Positions 17,187 to 25,761 of a stretch of DNA of 64,000 nt are shown here, piece after piece. The DNA is taken from the NCBI GenBank assembly GCA_900450595.1, contig UGGS01000001.1, forward strand, positions 372,001-436,000, given 5' to 3'. Position 1 is the first letter of the stretch, and each line of letters opens with the position of its first letter. The translations under genes and the position numbers were made by a program. The notes beneath the pieces were generated by a model that saw only the letters and a program-made list of their open reading frames with translations, did no database searches and was not told the origin of the DNA. The stretch is from [Flavobacterium] thermophilum. Lineage in GTDB: Bacteria > Bacillota > Bacilli > Bacillales > Anoxybacillaceae.

Positions 17187-17843
17187 ATGGCCATACGGCG
17201 ATGGGCAGTGGGATTGCTGGCGGCAGCCATCTTGTTTGGGGCGCCGCCGGCGTCGGCTGCCCAAAGCCCGACGGTCGCCGATTGCCTGCAGCATCCGGAT
17301 GCGTGCGGGCCGTCAGCGCCGGCCGGGCAACAGACAAAACCGACAGCGAATCAACCGGCTGATGCGGTGTCTGCTTCCGATGTGCTCCGGCTCATCGGGG
17401 CGACCGCCTTTGTCCTCGTTCTTCTTTACGCTCTGTTAAAATGGCTTTCCCGCCGCCATTCGCCTGTTTTCGGGTCAAAGGGTCTCATTGAGAATCTCGG
17501 TGGAACGAGCGTCGGGGCAAACCGCTCTGTTCAGCTCATCAAAGTCGGCAACCGGCTGCTCGTCATCGGCGTTGGCGATTCGATCCAGCTGCTGCGGGAA
17601 ATCAGCAATGAAGACGAAATAAACGAACTGCTGGCGCAGCATAATGAGCGGCTCGAACGGATGGCCAGCTTCCACCCGTTTGGGTCCCGCCTTCGTGAAT
17701 ATTGGACAGCGAAAGTGAAACGGGGAAGCGGTCCGGCTCCGTCCTTTTCCTCACTGTTTGCCGAGGAAATGAGCCGAATGGCCGACAGGCGGAATGAGTG
17801 GCTGAAGCGGTTGAAAGAGAAAGGAACGGCTGGCGATGAATGA
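17187..17843 (+). CDS. fliO: Flagellar export assembly protein FliO (FliZ)
   Basis: Membrane protein that helps assemble the FliP ring of the export gate. It has 218 residues from ATG 17187, 8 bases after GAGGTGAGG; ATG 17181 is too close to that site. A signal peptide covers about 1-24 and ends in PPASAAQ. A Cys-containing Pro-rich stretch is followed by a membrane helix at about 69-88 (VLRLIGATAFVLVLLYALL), then the cytoplasmic FliO domain with VGANRSVQLIKVGNRLLVIG. It overlaps fliP by 8 bases. Confidence 0.9.
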   Translation: MAIRRWAVGLLAAAILFGAPPASAAQSPTVADCLQHPDACGPSAPAGQQTKPTANQPADAVSASDVLRLIGATAFVLVLLYALLKWLSRRHSPVFGSKGLIENLGGTSVGANRSVQLIKVGNRLLVIGVGDSIQLLREISNEDEINELLAQHNERLERMASFHPFGSRLREYWTAKVKRGSGPAPSFSSLFAEEMSRMADRRNEWLKRLKEKGTAGDE

Positions 17844-18504
17844 CTTTGTCCATATGTTTAACTCGATGGCGCCCGAGCATGTCTCGACATCGGTGAAACT
17901 GCTTTTGCTTCTTACCATTTTGTCGATTGCTCCCGGCATTTTAATTATGATGACTTGTTTTACGCGCATCGTCATCGTTTTGTCGTTCGTGCGCACGTCG
18001 CTTGGCACGCAGCAAATGCCGCCCAACCAAGTGTTGATCGGGCTGGCGCTGTTTTTGACGTTTTTCATCATGGCGCCAACATGGAAAGAGATTCACGATC
18101 AGGCGCTTGAGCCGCTGTTTGCCGAAAAAATTGATTTGGATGAGGCGTACGAACGCGCCGCTGTTCCGCTCAAGCAGTTTATGAGCCAACATACGAGACA
18201 GCAAGATTTGGCCTTGTTTTTATCATACAGCGGCGCCGGGCAGCCGAAAACGGTCAACGACATTCCGCTTACCGCGCTCGTCCCGGCGTTTGCGATCAGC
18301 GAGCTGAAAACCGCGTTTCAAATGGGCTTTATGATTTTTATTCCGTTTTTAGTCATCGACATGATCGTTGCCAGCGTCTTGATGTCGATGGGAATGATGA
18401 TGCTGCCGCCGGTGATGATTTCGCTGCCGTTTAAAATTTTGCTATTTGTTCTTGTCGACGGCTGGCATTTGGTCGTCAAATCGTTGCTGCAAAGCTTTCA
18501 ATAA
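17836..18504 (+). CDS. fliP: Flagellar export gate protein FliP
   Basis: Core of the export gate in the MS-ring pore. It has 222 residues. The signatures SFVRTSLGTQQMPPNQVLIGLALFLT (about 52-77) and the last third (FAISELKTAFQMGFMIFIPF, MSMGMMMLPPVMISLPFKI) are textbook FliP. Like the B. subtilis protein, it lacks the cleaved signal peptide found in enterobacteria. It forms a fliP-fliQ-fliR-flhB-flhA block. Confidence 0.97.
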   Translation: MNDFVHMFNSMAPEHVSTSVKLLLLLTILSIAPGILIMMTCFTRIVIVLSFVRTSLGTQQMPPNQVLIGLALFLTFFIMAPTWKEIHDQALEPLFAEKIDLDEAYERAAVPLKQFMSQHTRQQDLALFLSYSGAGQPKTVNDIPLTALVPAFAISELKTAFQMGFMIFIPFLVIDMIVASVLMSMGMMMLPPVMISLPFKILLFVLVDGWHLVVKSLLQSFQ

Positions 18505-18519
18505 AGATGGGTGGCGTTT

Positions 18520-18789
18520 ATGAGTGCCGATTTTATCATCCGCCTTGCCGAACAAGGCGTCTACATCGTGTTGATCGTTTGCGGCCCGTTGCTGCTGCTG
18601 TCGCTTGTTGTCGGGCTCGTTGTCAGCATTTTTCAGGCTGCGACCCAAATTCAAGAGCAGACGCTCGCGTTTGTCCCGAAAATCGTTGCTGTCCTGCTCG
18701 GGCTCGTCTTGTTCGGGCCGTGGATGCTCTCGAAAATGGTGTCGTACGCCCATGATATTTTCAACAATTTGGCTTCCTTTATAGGCTGA
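18520..18789 (+). CDS. fliQ: Flagellar export gate protein FliQ
   Basis: Small two-helix membrane protein of the export gate. It has 89 residues from ATG 18520, the same length as B. subtilis FliQ. The conserved loop SIFQAATQIQEQTLAFVPKI lies between the two hydrophobic helices. The frame is open from 18511, but ATG 18520 fits the family and the GGGTGG site. Confidence 0.96.
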   Translation: MSADFIIRLAEQGVYIVLIVCGPLLLLSLVVGLVVSIFQAATQIQEQTLAFVPKIVAVLLGLVLFGPWMLSKMVSYAHDIFNNLASFIG

Positions 18790-18795
18790 TCGATC

Positions 18796-19569
18796 ATGGA
18801 ACAATTATGGACTCACTTTCCGGCGTTTTTGCTTATTTTCGCCCGCACCGCTTCGTTTTTTGCGGCCATGCCGCTCTTTTCGTACCGGACGGTGCCGGCT
18901 TCGTACAAGATTGGAATGGCGTTTTTTTTCAGCTGGCTTATGTTTTTGGCAGGGCCGCAGCCGTCGCTTCCATTGAATGATGTGTATGTATTGCTCGTCG
19001 TCAAAGAGGCGCTCGTCGGGCTGGCGCTCGGCTTGATCGCGGCCATCGTCATGGCGGCTGTGCAAGTCGCCGGCGGCTTGATCGATTTTCAAATCGGGTT
19101 TGCCATCGCCAACGTCATCGATCCGCAAACCGGGGTGCAAAGCCCGTTGCTCGGGCAGTATCTTCACTCGCTGGCGCTTTTGCTGCTGCTTATGCTTGAC
19201 GGGCATCATTTGCTGCTTGACGGCTTGTTTTACAGCTATCACTGGCTGCCGCTTGACCGGTGGCCGCACATTGCCGACGGGCGGGCGGCTGAGTATGCGG
19301 TGCGCACGTTCGCGGCGATGTTTGCCGCCGCTGTGCAAATGGCTGCCCCGCTTGTCGGATCGCTCTTTTTGGTCGATGTGGCGCTCGGCCTCATCGCCCG
19401 CGCCGTGCCGCAAATGAATATTTTTGCTGTCGGGTTTTCCCTGAAGACGGCGGCGGCGTTTTTGCTCCTGTTTGCAGCGATCGGCGGAATTTTGCTTTCC
19501 GCCCGTGAACTGTTTCAGCTCATGTTTGCGTCGCTGCGCGAGTTTATGCGGTTGTTGGGAGGCGCGTAA
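18796..19569 (+). CDS. fliR: Flagellar export gate protein FliR
   Basis: Polytopic membrane protein completing the FliP5-FliQ4-FliR gate. It has 257 residues with about six hydrophobic segments. The motif GGLIDFQIGFAIANVIDPQTG (about 94-114) is characteristic of FliR. It starts at ATG 18796, 6 bases after fliQ, with only a weak ribosome site, which suggests translational coupling. The last base triplet is next to the flhB start. Confidence 0.95.
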   Translation: MEQLWTHFPAFLLIFARTASFFAAMPLFSYRTVPASYKIGMAFFFSWLMFLAGPQPSLPLNDVYVLLVVKEALVGLALGLIAAIVMAAVQVAGGLIDFQIGFAIANVIDPQTGVQSPLLGQYLHSLALLLLLMLDGHHLLLDGLFYSYHWLPLDRWPHIADGRAAEYAVRTFAAMFAAAVQMAAPLVGSLFLVDVALGLIARAVPQMNIFAVGFSLKTAAAFLLLFAAIGGILLSARELFQLMFASLREFMRLLGGA

Positions 19570-19570
19570 G

Positions 19571-20653
19571 ATGGGCCGCTGGCGGCTTGATTTGCAATTT
19601 TTTGCGGGAGAAAAAACGGAAAAGGCGACGCCGCGCAAACGGCAAGAAGTACGGGAAAAAGGGCAGGTGGCGAAAAGCGGTGACGCAGTTGCCGCCGCCG
19701 TCTTGCTTGCAACGTTTCTCACCTTGTCTTTGGCGGGGGAGTACGAACGCGATGGCTTGCTGCGCCTGTTCGCCCGCGCGCTGTCCGATTATGCGTCCGT
19801 TCCGTTGACGATCGATTCGCTTCACCTGCTGTTTCTTGACTGGCTCCGCCATGCGGCGCTCCTTTTGGCTCCGTTTTTTGCCGCTGCCGTGCTGGCGGCC
19901 GGGCTGGCCAACTTTTTGCAAGTCGGTGTCTTGTTTACCGCAGAGCCGCTCAAAATCGACGGAAACCGCCTCAACCCGGTGCAAGGAATAAAACGGCTTT
20001 TTTCGCTGCGCGCCATTGTCGAGCTGTTAAAATCTGTGTTAAAAGCTGGAATCATCGGTGCGGTCGTGTTTATGCTCTTGCTCGGGGGATGGGACGAGCT
20101 CACGGCGCTTGCGGCCAGGCCGCCGGCCGCCATGCTTGCCATTGTCGGCGCGCTGACGGTGAAAATGGGGCTGTATGCTGCGGCCGCGCTCTTATTTTTA
20201 GCGTTGTTTGATTATTTGTACCAGCGGTTTGAGTTTGAACGAAACATCCGCATGTCGAAGCAAGACATTAAAGATGAATTCAAAAAGACGGAAGGCGACC
20301 CGCTCATTAAATCGCGCATTAAGCAAAGACAGCGGGAGATGGCGATGAGGCGGATGATGCAGGAGGTGCCGAATGCCGATGTTGTCATCACCAATCCCAC
20401 CCATTATGCGGTAGCGCTGAAGTATGAAGATGGAAAAATGGAGGCGCCGGTTGTCGTGGCGAAAGGGGCTGACTATGTGGCGTTGAAAATAAAGGAAATT
20501 GCCAAGGCGAACGGCGTCGTGACGGTTGAAAATCGTCCGTTGGCGCAGGCGCTTTACCGGCAGACGGACGTCGGCGACATGATTCCAGAGACGTTTTTTA
20601 AGGCAGTGGCGGAAATTTTGGCGTACGTCTACCGGCTCAAACGAAAAGGGTAA
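19571..20653 (+). CDS. flhB: Flagellar export switch protein FlhB
   Basis: Export-gate component whose self-cleavage switches substrate from rod/hook to filament type. It has 360 residues from ATG 19571, 7 bases after GGAGG inside the fliR end. After LDLQFFAGEKTEKATPRKRQ come four membrane helices. The cytoplasmic domain carries the autocleavage motif NPTH with N275. The linker MSKQDIKDEFKKTEGDP is strongly conserved. Confidence 0.97.
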   Translation: MGRWRLDLQFFAGEKTEKATPRKRQEVREKGQVAKSGDAVAAAVLLATFLTLSLAGEYERDGLLRLFARALSDYASVPLTIDSLHLLFLDWLRHAALLLAPFFAAAVLAAGLANFLQVGVLFTAEPLKIDGNRLNPVQGIKRLFSLRAIVELLKSVLKAGIIGAVVFMLLLGGWDELTALAARPPAAMLAIVGALTVKMGLYAAAALLFLALFDYLYQRFEFERNIRMSKQDIKDEFKKTEGDPLIKSRIKQRQREMAMRRMMQEVPNADVVITNPTHYAVALKYEDGKMEAPVVVAKGADYVALKIKEIAKANGVVTVENRPLAQALYRQTDVGDMIPETFFKAVAEILAYVYRLKRKG

Positions 20654-20671
20654 CAGCAAGGGGAGAAAACC

Positions 20672-22717
20672 ATGCAAGCGCAGCTCAAAGATTTATCCGT
20701 GTTAATTATGGTTGTGCTCATCGTCGCCATGCTCGTCATTCCATTGCCGACATGGCTGCTGAGCGTTTTGATCATCATCAACATTTCCCTCGCCTTGCTC
20801 GTTTTGCTGACGGCGATGAACACGAAAGAGCCGCTTCAGTTTTCCGTTTTTCCGTCATTGCTGTTAGTGCTGACGTTGTTCCGGCTCGGGTTGAATGTCT
20901 CGACAACCCGTTCGATCTTAAGCAAGGGGGAAGCGGGCGGCGTCGTTGAGACGTTTGGGACGTTCGTCGTCGGCGGCGATGTCGTCGTCGGGTTTGTCGT
21001 GTTTTTGATTTTGGTCATTATTCAGTTCATTGTGATCACAAAAGGGGCGGAGCGTGTCTCGGAAGTGGCGGCCCGCTTTACGCTCGATGCGATGCCGGGC
21101 AAACAGATGAGCATTGACGCTGATTTGAACGCCGGCATGATCTCGGAGCAGGAAGCGCGCGAGCGGCGGGAAAAAATCGCCCAAGAGGCCGATTTTTACG
21201 GTGCGATGGACGGAGCAAGCAAATTTGTAAAAGGCGACGCCATCGCCGGCATTATTATCGTGATCATCAATATGCTGTTTGGCATGGTGATCGGCGTTGT
21301 TGAGCAAGGAATGGACATGGCGGAGGCGGCGAAGCGCTATACGTTGTTGACGGTCGGCGACGGAATCGTCAGCCAGATTCCGGCGCTGTTAATTTCGACC
21401 GCGACCGGCATCATCGTCACGCGTGCGGCGTCTGACAGCAATTTAAGCGGCGACATTATGCGTCAGTTATTTGCGTTTCCGAAAATGTTGTACGTCACGG
21501 CGGGAACGATTTTCCTGCTCGGCTTGTTTACCCCGATCAACGATGCGTTGACAATGTCGATCGCCGGGCTGCTGGCATTTGGCGGCTACCGATTTGTCGA
21601 GCAGCAAAAACAGGGGGAAGCGGCTGCCGTCCAGCCGGATGAAGAAATAGCGGCGGCTGACGAATTAAAAAGTCCGGAGAGCGTGATTCAACTATTGCAT
21701 GTCGACCCGATCGAGTTCGAGTTCGGTTACGCGCTTATTCCGCTTGCGGATGCCGCCCAAGGCGGCGACCTGCTTGACCGGATCGTCATGATCCGCCGTC
21801 AGCTCGCGCTTGAGCTCGGCATCGTCGTTCCGGTTGTGCGCATCCGCGACAACATCCAGCTTCAGCCGAACGAATACCGAGTGAAAATTAAAGGCGAAGA
21901 GGTGGCGCGCGGCGAGCTGCTGCTTGACCATTATTTGGCGATGAGCCCCGGGATTGATGACGGATCGGTCGAAGGGATTGACACGGTTGAACCGGCGTTT
22001 GGCCTGCCGGCGAAGTGGATCTCCGAGGCGGCCAAAGACCGCGCGGAAATGCTCGGCTATACGGTCGTCGATCCGCCGTCGGTCGTCTCGACACACTTAA
22101 CGGAGGTGCTGAAAGCCCATGCCCACGAACTGCTTGGGCGCCAGGAAACAAAACAGCTGATCGATCATTTAAAAGAATCGTATCCGGTGCTTGTCGACGA
22201 TGTGACGCCGAATCCGTTGTCTGTCGGCGACGTGCAAAAAGTGCTCGCCAAGCTATTGAAAGAGAAAGTGTCGATCCGCAACTTGCCGCTCATTTTTGAG
22301 GCGCTTGCCGATTTTGCCCGCCTGACCAGCGACACCGATTTGTTGACGGAATACGTCCGCCAGGCGCTGGCGCGGCAAATCACGAAGCAGTACGCCGTGC
22401 CGGGCGAACCGCTGCGTGTCATTACGCTTTCGGGCAAGGCGGAAAAAACGATTGCCGATGCGGTGCAGCAAACAGAGCACGGACGCTATTTGGCGCTTGA
22501 TCCGGCGCGGGCGCAGGCGCTTGTCGAGGCGGTGGCGGCGGCGCTCGACCGCCACCCGTTCGCCGGCCAAACGCCGATCTTGCTCTGTTCTCCGGCGGTG
22601 CGCATGTATGTCCGGCAGCTGACGGAGCGCCATTTTCCGTCAATCCCGGTGCTGTCGTACAACGAGCTCGAAGCTGACGTCGAAGTTCAAAGCGTGGGGA
22701 TGGTGGAAATCGAATGA
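20672..22717 (+). CDS. flhA: Flagellar export protein FlhA
   Basis: Largest export-gate component, a proton-driven channel whose cytoplasmic nonamer ring docks chaperone-substrate complexes. It has 681 residues. The N-terminal half has about eight membrane helices. Conserved cytoplasmic-loop motifs follow: GAERVSEVAARFTLDAMPGKQ (about 126-146) and MDGASKFVKGDAIAG. The C-terminal domain begins near 335. It starts at ATG 20672 after AAGGGGAG and its stop overlaps flhF (ATGA). Confidence 0.97.
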   Translation: MQAQLKDLSVLIMVVLIVAMLVIPLPTWLLSVLIIINISLALLVLLTAMNTKEPLQFSVFPSLLLVLTLFRLGLNVSTTRSILSKGEAGGVVETFGTFVVGGDVVVGFVVFLILVIIQFIVITKGAERVSEVAARFTLDAMPGKQMSIDADLNAGMISEQEARERREKIAQEADFYGAMDGASKFVKGDAIAGIIIVIINMLFGMVIGVVEQGMDMAEAAKRYTLLTVGDGIVSQIPALLISTATGIIVTRAASDSNLSGDIMRQLFAFPKMLYVTAGTIFLLGLFTPINDALTMSIAGLLAFGGYRFVEQQKQGEAAAVQPDEEIAAADELKSPESVIQLLHVDPIEFEFGYALIPLADAAQGGDLLDRIVMIRRQLALELGIVVPVVRIRDNIQLQPNEYRVKIKGEEVARGELLLDHYLAMSPGIDDGSVEGIDTVEPAFGLPAKWISEAAKDRAEMLGYTVVDPPSVVSTHLTEVLKAHAHELLGRQETKQLIDHLKESYPVLVDDVTPNPLSVGDVQKVLAKLLKEKVSIRNLPLIFEALADFARLTSDTDLLTEYVRQALARQITKQYAVPGEPLRVITLSGKAEKTIADAVQQTEHGRYLALDPARAQALVEAVAAALDRHPFAGQTPILLCSPAVRMYVRQLTERHFPSIPVLSYNELEADVEVQSVGMVEIE

Positions 22718-23826
22718 AAGTGAAAAAATTTGTCGCCCCGTCGATGAACGAAGCGATGAAAATGGTTCGAGCCGAGCTCGGCCGCGATGCCGTCATTTTG
22801 CACTCGAAGGAGATTCAAACGGGCGGACTGTTCGGCTTGTTTGCCAAAAAGAAGATTGAGGTGCTGGCCGGCATCGATCCCGATCCACTGCCGCGCCGCG
22901 CGTCAGAGGCGAAGGCCCCCGCTTCTTCACGGCCGGCGGGGCGGGAGGAAGCGGACGGTTTGTTGGCCGCCGAGCTTCGGGAAGTGAAAGCGCTCGTCCG
23001 TCAAATGGCCGGCCGGACGTCGTCGCTGTTGTACCCGCCGCCGCTTATGGATGCGGAGCGGCGGCTGCTGCAGCAAGGCCTCGCCGATGGCTACATCCGC
23101 CAAGTGATGGACCGCCTGCTTGAGCGATGGTATGCGGACAAAAAAGAGAGATCCGCTGCTGCAGTTGCCGGCTGGGCGAAAGAAGCGGTGCGTGATCTTC
23201 TTTCGCCGCTCCCGTTCGCTGAAACGGCAGGAACGAAAAAATATCGCCTGCTGCTTGGCCCGACCGGAGTTGGAAAAACGACGACGCTTGCCAAAATGGC
23301 GGGGCGCGCGGTGCTTGAACATGAAAAAAAAGTCGGATTTATCACGACCGATACGTACCGGATCGCCGCGATCGACCAGTTGAAGACATATGCGCACATT
23401 TTGCAGGCTCCGCTCGAGGTGTGCTACAACGCCGATGACTTTCGGGCGGCTAAGCAGCGCCTGGCCGATTGCGACGTTGTGTTCATTGATACGGCCGGCC
23501 GCAATTTCCGCAACCCGCACTATGTTGCCGAGCTCCAGCAAACGATCGAATTTGACAGCGAGACGGAAACGTTTCTCGTGTTCGCCGCCACCGGAAAATA
23601 CAATGATATGAAAACCATTTATGATCGCTTTTCCGTCCTCCCGATTGACCGGCTGATCGTGACGAAGCTTGATGAGACCGATACGTACGGCGCGGTCGTC
23701 AATTTTCTGCTCGAGAGCCGGGTTGGCGTTGCCTATTTAACGAATGGGCAAAACGTGCCGGACGATATGGTGGAAGCGTCAGCCGACCGGTTTGTCCATC
23801 TGTTGTTTGGAGCGGATCGATGGTGA
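22714..23826 (+). CDS. flhF: Flagellar placement GTPase FlhF
   Basis: SRP-family GTPase that directs where basal bodies form. It has 370 residues. A variable N-terminal B domain (KKFVAPSMNEAMKMVRAELG at the start) is followed by an NG domain with [10 protein letters not shown] (about 182-191), TTDTYRIAAIDQLKTYA, and IDTAGRN and TKLDETDTYG. It overlaps flhA by 4 bases and flhG by 7; FlhG stimulates its GTPase. Confidence 0.96.
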   Translation: MKVKKFVAPSMNEAMKMVRAELGRDAVILHSKEIQTGGLFGLFAKKKIEVLAGIDPDPLPRRASEAKAPASSRPAGREEADGLLAAELREVKALVRQMAGRTSSLLYPPPLMDAERRLLQQGLADGYIRQVMDRLLERWYADKKERSAAAVAGWAKEAVRDLLSPLPFAETAGTKKYRLLLGPTGVGKTTTLAKMAGRAVLEHEKKVGFITTDTYRIAAIDQLKTYAHILQAPLEVCYNADDFRAAKQRLADCDVVFIDTAGRNFRNPHYVAELQQTIEFDSETETFLVFAATGKYNDMKTIYDRFSVLPIDRLIVTKLDETDTYGAVVNFLLESRVGVAYLTNGQNVPDDMVEASADRFVHLLFGADRW

Positions 23827-24692
23827 GAGACCAGGCGGAACGGCTTCGCCGCGCGTTAAGCCGTCCACGGCGTCCGGCTTCGCCGCGGACGATCGCGGTG
23901 GCGAGCGGAAAAGGCGGAGTCGGCAAATCGAACCTTTCGCTCAATCTTTCCGTATCGCTCTCTGAACTCGGGTTTCGCGTCCTGTTGCTCGATATGGACG
24001 TCGGCATGGGCAATATCGACATTTTGCTCGGTCAATCGTCGCCGCTTACATTGGCGGATTGGTTTTCCACTCGGCTGCCCCTTTCGGACATCGTCAAAAG
24101 CGGGCCGGGGCAACTATCATATATCGCCGGGGGGACGGGCGTTGCGCAATGGCGGACGTTGGATACGGCGGGCATCGACTATTTTTTGGCTGAACTGCAG
24201 GCCATTGCCTCGCGCTATGATTATCTCATTTTTGATATGGGGGCGGGGGCATCGGAAGAGCGTCTTTATTTTTTAAAGTCGGTCGACGATGTGTTCATCG
24301 TCACGACGCCGGAACCGACTGCGGTGACGGACGCCTATGCCATGATGAAATACATGCATGCCGCCGGCAGCGAAGCGCCGTTTTCGATCATTGTCAACCG
24401 CACGAGCTGCGGGCAAGAAGGGTATGGCGTCTTTCAGCGGCTGAAAGATGCGGCGGCGCGCTTTTTAAACAAACCGATTGCCCTGCTCGGCATTGTGCCG
24501 GAAGACCGGGTTGTCGCCCGCGCGGTCGTCAGCCAGATGCCGTTTGTCCTGCTTGACCCGAAGGCGAAGGCGAGCCAGGCCGTCCGCCAAATGGCTTGGC
24601 GCTATGCGATGGGCAGAGAGGGCGAGCCGGCGCCGCCGGGTCAAATCCCCCGCTTTTTTGCGATGCTGCGCCAATTTTTGCTAGAAAGGTAG
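23820..24692 (+). CDS. flhG: Flagellar number control ATPase FlhG (YlxH)
   Basis: MinD/ParA-type ATPase that activates FlhF GTPase and limits basal-body number. It has 290 residues. The N-terminal basic helix (QAERLRRALSRPRRP) is the FlhF-activating segment. The deviant Walker A is at K31-S37 (KGGVGKS), preceded by VASG. DMDVGMGNIDILLG and FDMGAGASEE are further nucleotide motifs. The start ATG 23820 overlaps the flhF stop. Confidence 0.95.
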   Translation: MVRDQAERLRRALSRPRRPASPRTIAVASGKGGVGKSNLSLNLSVSLSELGFRVLLLDMDVGMGNIDILLGQSSPLTLADWFSTRLPLSDIVKSGPGQLSYIAGGTGVAQWRTLDTAGIDYFLAELQAIASRYDYLIFDMGAGASEERLYFLKSVDDVFIVTTPEPTAVTDAYAMMKYMHAAGSEAPFSIIVNRTSCGQEGYGVFQRLKDAAARFLNKPIALLGIVPEDRVVARAVVSQMPFVLLDPKAKASQAVRQMAWRYAMGREGEPAPPGQIPRFFAMLRQFLLER

Positions 24693-24701
24693 AGACGGAA
24701 C

Positions 24702-25748
24702 ATGAAGACGATCAAGGTGCTTGTCGTCGATGACTCGGCGTTTATGCGCAAATGGATCAGCGACTTTTTGTCCGAGCACCCACGCCTCGAAGTCGTCGGG
24801 ACGGCTCGCAATGGCCAAGAGGCGCTCGACAAAATCGCCCTCTTGCGCCCGGATGTCGTCACGCTTGATGTCGAAATGCCGGTTATGAATGGGCTCGAAA
24901 CGCTGCGGCGCATCATGCACAAGCAGCCGCTGCCGGTCGTCATGGTGTCGAGCACGACGAGGGAGGGGGCGGAAAACACGATCACCGCCATGCAATACGG
25001 GGCGGTGGATTTTGTCGCCAAGCCGTCTGGCCCGATTTCGCTTGATTTATACAAAGTAAAAGATGAGCTGATCCGCAAAGTGCTGCACGCAAGCGAGGCG
25101 AATGTAAGGGCGCTCGCCGCCCACCGCCCGGCGCTTGCCGCCCGGCGCCCGCCGGCCCAAACGGCGCGCAGCCAAAAAACGGTCGTCGCCATCGGCACGT
25201 CGACAGGCGGTCCGCGCGCCTTGGAAACGGTGTTGACGCAGCTGCCTCCTGATTTTGCCGCTCCGGTCGTCATCGTTCAGCATATGCCGAAAGGGTTTAC
25301 GAAATCGCTTGCCGACCGGCTCAACGCACTGGCGGCGATCACGATCAAAGAGGCGGAAGACGGGGAACTGTTGCGAAATGGCACCGCCTATATCGCCCCG
25401 GGCGGCGTCCATCTTGCCGTCGATGAGGAAAACGGCATGTTAAAAGCGCGTTTCGACGAATCGCCGCCGCGAGCGGGCCATCGCCCGGCTGTTGACGTAT
25501 TGTTCGAGTCGCTTGCGGCCATTCGCTGCTGCCGGAAAGTGGCGGTGATCATGACCGGCATGGGGGCGGATGGCACTGCCGGGCTGAAAAAATTGAAAGA
25601 AAACGAAAATGTGAAGGTCATTGCTGAGGCGCGCGAAACCGCTGTTGTGTTTGGCATGCCGAAAGCGGCGATTGAAGCAGGGGTTGTGGATGCCGTTGCT
25701 CCGCTTGAGGCCATCGCCGCCGCTATTGTTCAATCGATCGGGGAGTAA
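24702..25748 (+). CDS. cheB: Chemotaxis methylesterase CheB
   Basis: Phosphorylation-activated esterase and glutamine deamidase that resets chemoreceptor methylation. It has 348 residues. The receiver domain has phospho-acceptor D56 (VTLDVEMPVMNG). The effector domain carries the catalytic triad S167 (GTSTGGP), H194 (QHMPKGF) and D290 (MGADG). It starts the chemotaxis gene block cheB-cheA-cheW-cheC-cheD. Confidence 0.97.
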   Translation: MKTIKVLVVDDSAFMRKWISDFLSEHPRLEVVGTARNGQEALDKIALLRPDVVTLDVEMPVMNGLETLRRIMHKQPLPVVMVSSTTREGAENTITAMQYGAVDFVAKPSGPISLDLYKVKDELIRKVLHASEANVRALAAHRPALAARRPPAQTARSQKTVVAIGTSTGGPRALETVLTQLPPDFAAPVVIVQHMPKGFTKSLADRLNALAAITIKEAEDGELLRNGTAYIAPGGVHLAVDEENGMLKARFDESPPRAGHRPAVDVLFESLAAIRCCRKVAVIMTGMGADGTAGLKKLKENENVKVIAEARETAVVFGMPKAAIEAGVVDAVAPLEAIAAAIVQSIGE

Positions 25749-25761
25749 GGGGGAAAACGGC

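Noticed and set aside
18805..19722. 305-codon minus-strand frame opposite fliR/flhB
   Set aside because: Gln/Arg/Lys-rich shadow of hydrophobic membrane genes; nothing supports translation.
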